Positions 13,720 through 15,654 of a stretch of DNA of 15,654 bases are shown piece by piece. Under the pieces are notes generated by a model. That model ran no database searches. It had not been told where the DNA came from and was given only the letters and a program-made list of their open reading frames with translations. Made by a program: the position numbers and the translations under genes. How positions within the stretch are numbered: position 1 is the stretch's first letter; each line of letters starts with the position of its first letter. Source of the stretch: Oscillospiraceae bacterium (lineage in GTDB: Bacteria; Bacillota; Clostridia; Oscillospirales; Ruminococcaceae); the NCBI GenBank assembly GCA_003516865.1, contig DPBR01000045.1, positions 23,436-39,089 of the forward strand. Direction: 5' to 3'.

Positions 13720-14229
13720 TCACTCCTTTATCCACTTTTCAATCTCTTTTTCGGATTTATCCGCGTGGCTTCCGCGAATTGCAAGACCTTTTTCAACTTT
13801 TGCATTCGGGCAAATTCTGCCGATATCCTTAACGCTGCTTCCCATTCCGCTGCCCTCGTGCGTGCAAAACGGCTTTATCGTCTTTCCGCTGAAGTCGAAA
13901 TGCTCCAAAAAAGTAAACACAGCCATAGGCATCGTTCCCCAGTAATTCGGGAATCCGAGATAAACCGTGCTGTATTTATCAAGGCTTTCCGGATAACCCG
14001 TAAGCTTCGGACGGGCGTTTTTGTTCCGGTCCGAGCGCGCCTGCTCAATGCACTCGTTATAACCCTTTGCATAAGGCTCCGCCTGCTCGATTTTGAACGT
14101 ATCAGCGCCCGTAAGCCGCCTGATAATCTCAGCCGCAGTCTCGGTGTTTCCCTTGTCAAGCATTTTCAGCTGACCGTTTAGATAGTTCTCGTCTGCTCTT
14201 GAATAATAAATAACAATTTTATCGGACAT
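13720..14229 (-). CDS. Flavodoxin-like protein
   Basis: This 169-residue protein has the flavodoxin (Flavodoxin_4-like) pattern. The N-terminal strand IVIYYSRADENY (5-16) and KGNTE mark the FMN phosphate loop; VYLGFPNYWGTMPMAVFTFL is the central strand and flavin-stacking loop; and CTHEGSGMGSS is a later flavin contact. It should carry electrons or act as an FMN-dependent quinone or aldehyde reductase in the cytoplasm. The ATG at 14229 begins the conserved sequence; the frame continues to 14349 but that would cross the promoter region. The ribosome site (AAGGAAAG, 14241-14248) is rather distant from the ATG. It is the first gene of the operon with the chimeric remnant and the alcohol dehydrogenase, divergent from the LysR gene 112 bases away, and is probably LysR-controlled. 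Confidence 0.92.
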   Translation of the reverse strand: MSDKIVIYYSRADENYLNGQLKMLDKGNTETAAEIIRRLTGADTFKIEQAEPYAKGYNECIEQARSDRNKNARPKLTGYPESLDKYSTVYLGFPNYWGTMPMAVFTFLEHFDFSGKTIKPFCTHEGSGMGSSVKDIGRICPNAKVEKGLAIRGSHADKSEKEIEKWIKE

Positions 14230-14275
14230 ATAGCGACATTCTTTCCTTTTTTTCTTTATTTTACACCATTTTCTC

Positions 14276-14304
14276 TTGACAAGGAATAGCCGATATGTTA
14301 TTAT
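14276..14304 (+). promoter_or_regulatory. Sigma-A promoter of the LysR gene
   Basis: TTGACA (14276-14281) and TATTAT (14299-14304) are 17 bases apart, putting the start near 14311 and giving a leader of about 30 bases. The inverted repeat AATAG-N16-CTATT (14285-14310) spans the spacer and -10 region and could be an autoregulatory LysR site. A -10-like TAAAAT for the divergent flavodoxin operon lies on the minus strand near 14250-14260, without a convincing -35, as expected of an activator-dependent promoter. Confidence 0.75.
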
Positions 14305-14341
14305 ACTATTAACCGAAAGTTTATACTCGCAGGAGGCTAAT

Positions 14342-15235
14342 ATGTACAATCCTTTGCTTGATACGTTTATTGCAGTTTCAGACTGCGGCAGCTTTACAAA
14401 GGCTGCGGAAACGCTTTATATCTCGCCGACCGCCGTTATGAAGCAGATGAACGCTCTTGAATCTCATCTCGGCATAAAGCTGACGGAGCGCACTTCCATG
14501 GGGATTAAGCTCACAGCAGCGGGAGAAATAATATACCGCGACGCGAAATTTATGATGGATTATTCAAAAAAGTCCATTTCCGAAGCCAAAGCGACCGAAT
14601 ACTCCTATGAAACGACATTCTGCGTAGGAACGTCGCTGCTTAATCCCGCGAAGCCGTTTATGGATATATGGTACCGCGTAAACAAAAAGTTTCCGGATTA
14701 CAAACTGCATCTCGTTCCGTTCGAGGACGACCACAAAGGCGTTTTGTCCGAAATCGAAAAGCTCGGAGAAAAATTTGATTTTCTGATAGCCGTATGCGAT
14801 TCAAACGCGTGGCTGTCGCTATGCAATTTTACGCCGCTTGGCAGGTACAGTAAAATGATAGCCGTTTCGCGGGAACACCGTCTTGCGAAGAAAAAACGCC
14901 TGAACATCGAGGACTTGTACGGAGAAACGCTTATGATGGTGAGAAAAGGCGATTCGGGCGTAAATGATTTTCTGCGCAGCGACCTCGAAAAAAATCACCC
15001 GCAGATTAAAATTGAGGATACTCCGCAGTTTTACGACCTTTCCGTATTCAATCGCTGCGCGGAAACGGGAAATGTACTGCTTACAATTGAATGTTGGCAG
15101 GACGTTCACCCCGCGCTTGTTTCCATTCCCGTAAACTGGGATTACAGTATCCCATACGGGCTGCTGTACAGCCTGGACGCACCCGACGACGTGAAAAGAT
15201 TTGTTGACGAAGCCGCTAAAGCAGCGAATAATTGA
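14342..15235 (+). CDS. LysR-family transcriptional regulator
   Basis: This 297-residue protein has the standard LysR layout. A winged helix-turn-helix at about 1-60 (LLDTFIAVSDCGSFTKAAET, YISPTAVMKQMNALESHLGI, then the wing LTERTSMGIKLTAAG) is followed by a linker helix and a periplasmic-binding-like effector domain (about 90-290). The length is normal. AGGAGG (14331-14336) lies 5 bases before the ATG at 14342; an upstream in-frame ATG at 14276 falls on the -35 box and is rejected. It is divergent from the flavodoxin - chimera - alcohol dehydrogenase operon, the usual position for its regulator. It probably responds to a redox-active or aldehyde-type compound, but the ligand is unknown. A hairpin without a T-run follows the stop, and a proper terminator appears only about 340 bases later. 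Confidence 0.95.
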   Translation: MYNPLLDTFIAVSDCGSFTKAAETLYISPTAVMKQMNALESHLGIKLTERTSMGIKLTAAGEIIYRDAKFMMDYSKKSISEAKATEYSYETTFCVGTSLLNPAKPFMDIWYRVNKKFPDYKLHLVPFEDDHKGVLSEIEKLGEKFDFLIAVCDSNAWLSLCNFTPLGRYSKMIAVSREHRLAKKKRLNIEDLYGETLMMVRKGDSGVNDFLRSDLEKNHPQIKIEDTPQFYDLSVFNRCAETGNVLLTIECWQDVHPALVSIPVNWDYSIPYGLLYSLDAPDDVKRFVDEAAKAANN

Positions 15236-15239
15236 TTGC

Positions 15240-15264
15240 TGCGGAGATACTTCGCATATCCGCA
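15240..15264 (+). other. Hairpin just after the LysR stop
   Basis: TGCGGA (15240-15245) pairs with TCCGCA (15259-15264), extended inside by TA/TA after a two-base bulge. No T-run follows, so it is not a standard intrinsic terminator; it could protect the transcript end or be incidental. Confidence 0.35.
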
Positions 15265-15286
15265 ACACCGTCCTTGTCCAAACCGT

Positions 15287-15486
15287 TCATTCGAAAAGGG
15301 TTTTGGAGGAAAGCTCGGAATACCCGTCATCTGGCGATTCAATCACAATCATAGGCACTTTCAATATATATTGGGAGAGGAAAAACTCATTTGCGGAGCT
15401 TATTAATTCGAGGTTTGTCTGAAAAACGGCTTGTTCATATGACGCTCGACAGCTCGTCAAGCAGATGAACTTCCGGTATCAGCTCG
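15287..15486 (-). other. Open frame of uncertain nature in the gene-poor right end
   Basis: Between the LysR stop and the transposase-like scrap no intact gene is visible. A minus-strand frame is open for about 65 codons and ends at the stop 15287-15289. Its last 35 residues (containing NEFFLSQYILKVPMIVIESP) have a protein-like composition. It has no ATG start and no ribosome site, and it lies one frame away from the adjacent transposase-like frame. It may be the tail of a decayed gene or chance. I cannot assign it. Confidence 0.25.
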
Positions 15487-15557
15487 TCCATACATACAAA
15501 TTCTATCTGATGTCTTTCTTTTCTTCCTGTTTCAGCGTCTTTCATCGCCATATTCAT
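15435..15557 (-). pseudogene. Possible remnant of an IS1182-like transposase (N-terminus only)
   Basis: The minus-strand frame from an ATG at 15557 contains GRKERHQIEFVCMDELIPEV followed by HLL, resembling the opening of IS1182-type DDE transposases, which typically reads like RxQIE(F/L)V..DELVP.DHLLRKI. The likeness stops after HLL, and the frame ends at 15435 with no catalytic core. A longer frame to 15626 runs through a terminator hairpin and is rejected. No convincing terminal inverted repeats were found. The family likeness rests on about 25 residues from memory, so this is tentative. Confidence 0.4.
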
Positions 15558-15574
15558 TATGCCGTATATTAATA

Positions 15575-15604
15575 AAAAAGCCGAGCATTCCTGCTTGGCT
15601 TTTT
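15575..15604 (+). terminator. Intrinsic terminator, plus strand
   Basis: AAAAAGCCGAGCA (15575-15587) pairs with TGCTTGGCTTTTT (15592-15604) around TTCC, with one G-U pair in plus-strand RNA and a T5 run. On the minus strand that pair would be an A-C mismatch, so the plus direction is favoured. It may end the LysR transcript after a long untranslated tail. Confidence 0.8.
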
Positions 15605-15654
15605 CATTTATTTTAACCAACTCCAATCAAGTCCATAGACTTCTCCGGATAACT

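Noticed and set aside
14230..14349. Upstream extension of the flavodoxin
   Set aside because: It would run through the divergent promoter region and past the LysR start; conserved sequence begins at the ATG at 14229.
15201..15422. 73-codon plus-strand open frame overlapping the LysR end
   Set aside because: It starts inside the LysR gene in another frame, lacks a ribosome site and has no recognisable sequence.

Overview
The window looks like a piece of chromosome from an anaerobic gut-type Clostridia, most likely Oscillospiraceae/Ruminococcus-like. This is inferred from moderate GC with many AAA/GAA/ATT codons, strong AGGAGG-type ribosome sites, ATGA/TAATG gene overlaps, sigma-A promoters, and family content (DUF4358, DHHW plus MBOAT pairs, ECF sigma/anti-sigma pairs, a LysR-controlled flavodoxin cluster). 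No rRNA, tRNA or CRISPR array was seen, and no recognised phage gene. The only mobile-element trace is a possible transposase scrap near the right end.

Layout, left to right. (1) 1-2240: a large soluble protein of unknown function, probably overlapping the end of an upstream gene by ATGA, closed by a strong terminator. (2) 2295-4763: a sigma-A promoter with an inverted repeat at its expected start site, then a two-gene metal-transport operon. It encodes a small membrane-anchored DUF6110-like protein and a P1B-type ATPase whose N-terminal domain has no CxxC and whose membrane metal motif is SCA instead of CPC. A bidirectional terminator separates it from the next, convergent operon. (3) 4786-8052, minus strand: a tightly packed operon encoding a DUF4358 exported protein, an AlgI-like MBOAT acyltransferase and a DHHW-family protein, probably a cell-surface O-acylation module. 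(4) 8124-9384, minus strand: an ECF sigma factor and its membrane anti-sigma partner, expressed from a good sigma-A promoter and closed by a long hairpin. (5) 9521-10778, plus strand: a PPP-family Ser/Thr phosphatase followed by a low-molecular-weight tyrosine phosphatase. (6) 10899-12175, plus strand: a second, unrelated ECF sigma/membrane partner pair, followed by a bidirectional terminator. (7) 12272-14229, minus strand: flavodoxin, a short chimeric gene and an iron-dependent alcohol dehydrogenase, transcribed divergently from a LysR regulator (14342-15235). The chimera joins the first ~32 codons of a cupin-like gene to the last ~53 codons of an aldo/keto reductase gene, so an internal deletion has apparently collapsed two genes of this redox/aldehyde-stress operon. 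(8) 15236-15654: no intact gene; a hairpin, an unassigned open frame, a possible IS1182-like transposase N-terminal remnant and a plus-strand terminator.

The middle of the window is rich in signalling and envelope functions: two ECF systems facing outwards from a pair of phosphatases, with an envelope-acylation operon directly downstream of one of them. The most distinctive observations are the cupin::reductase fusion, the unusual P1B ATPase operon with its inverted repeat, the loss of the lipobox cysteine in the DUF4358 protein, and the orphan 719-residue protein. No wholly new system could be demonstrated from sequence alone.
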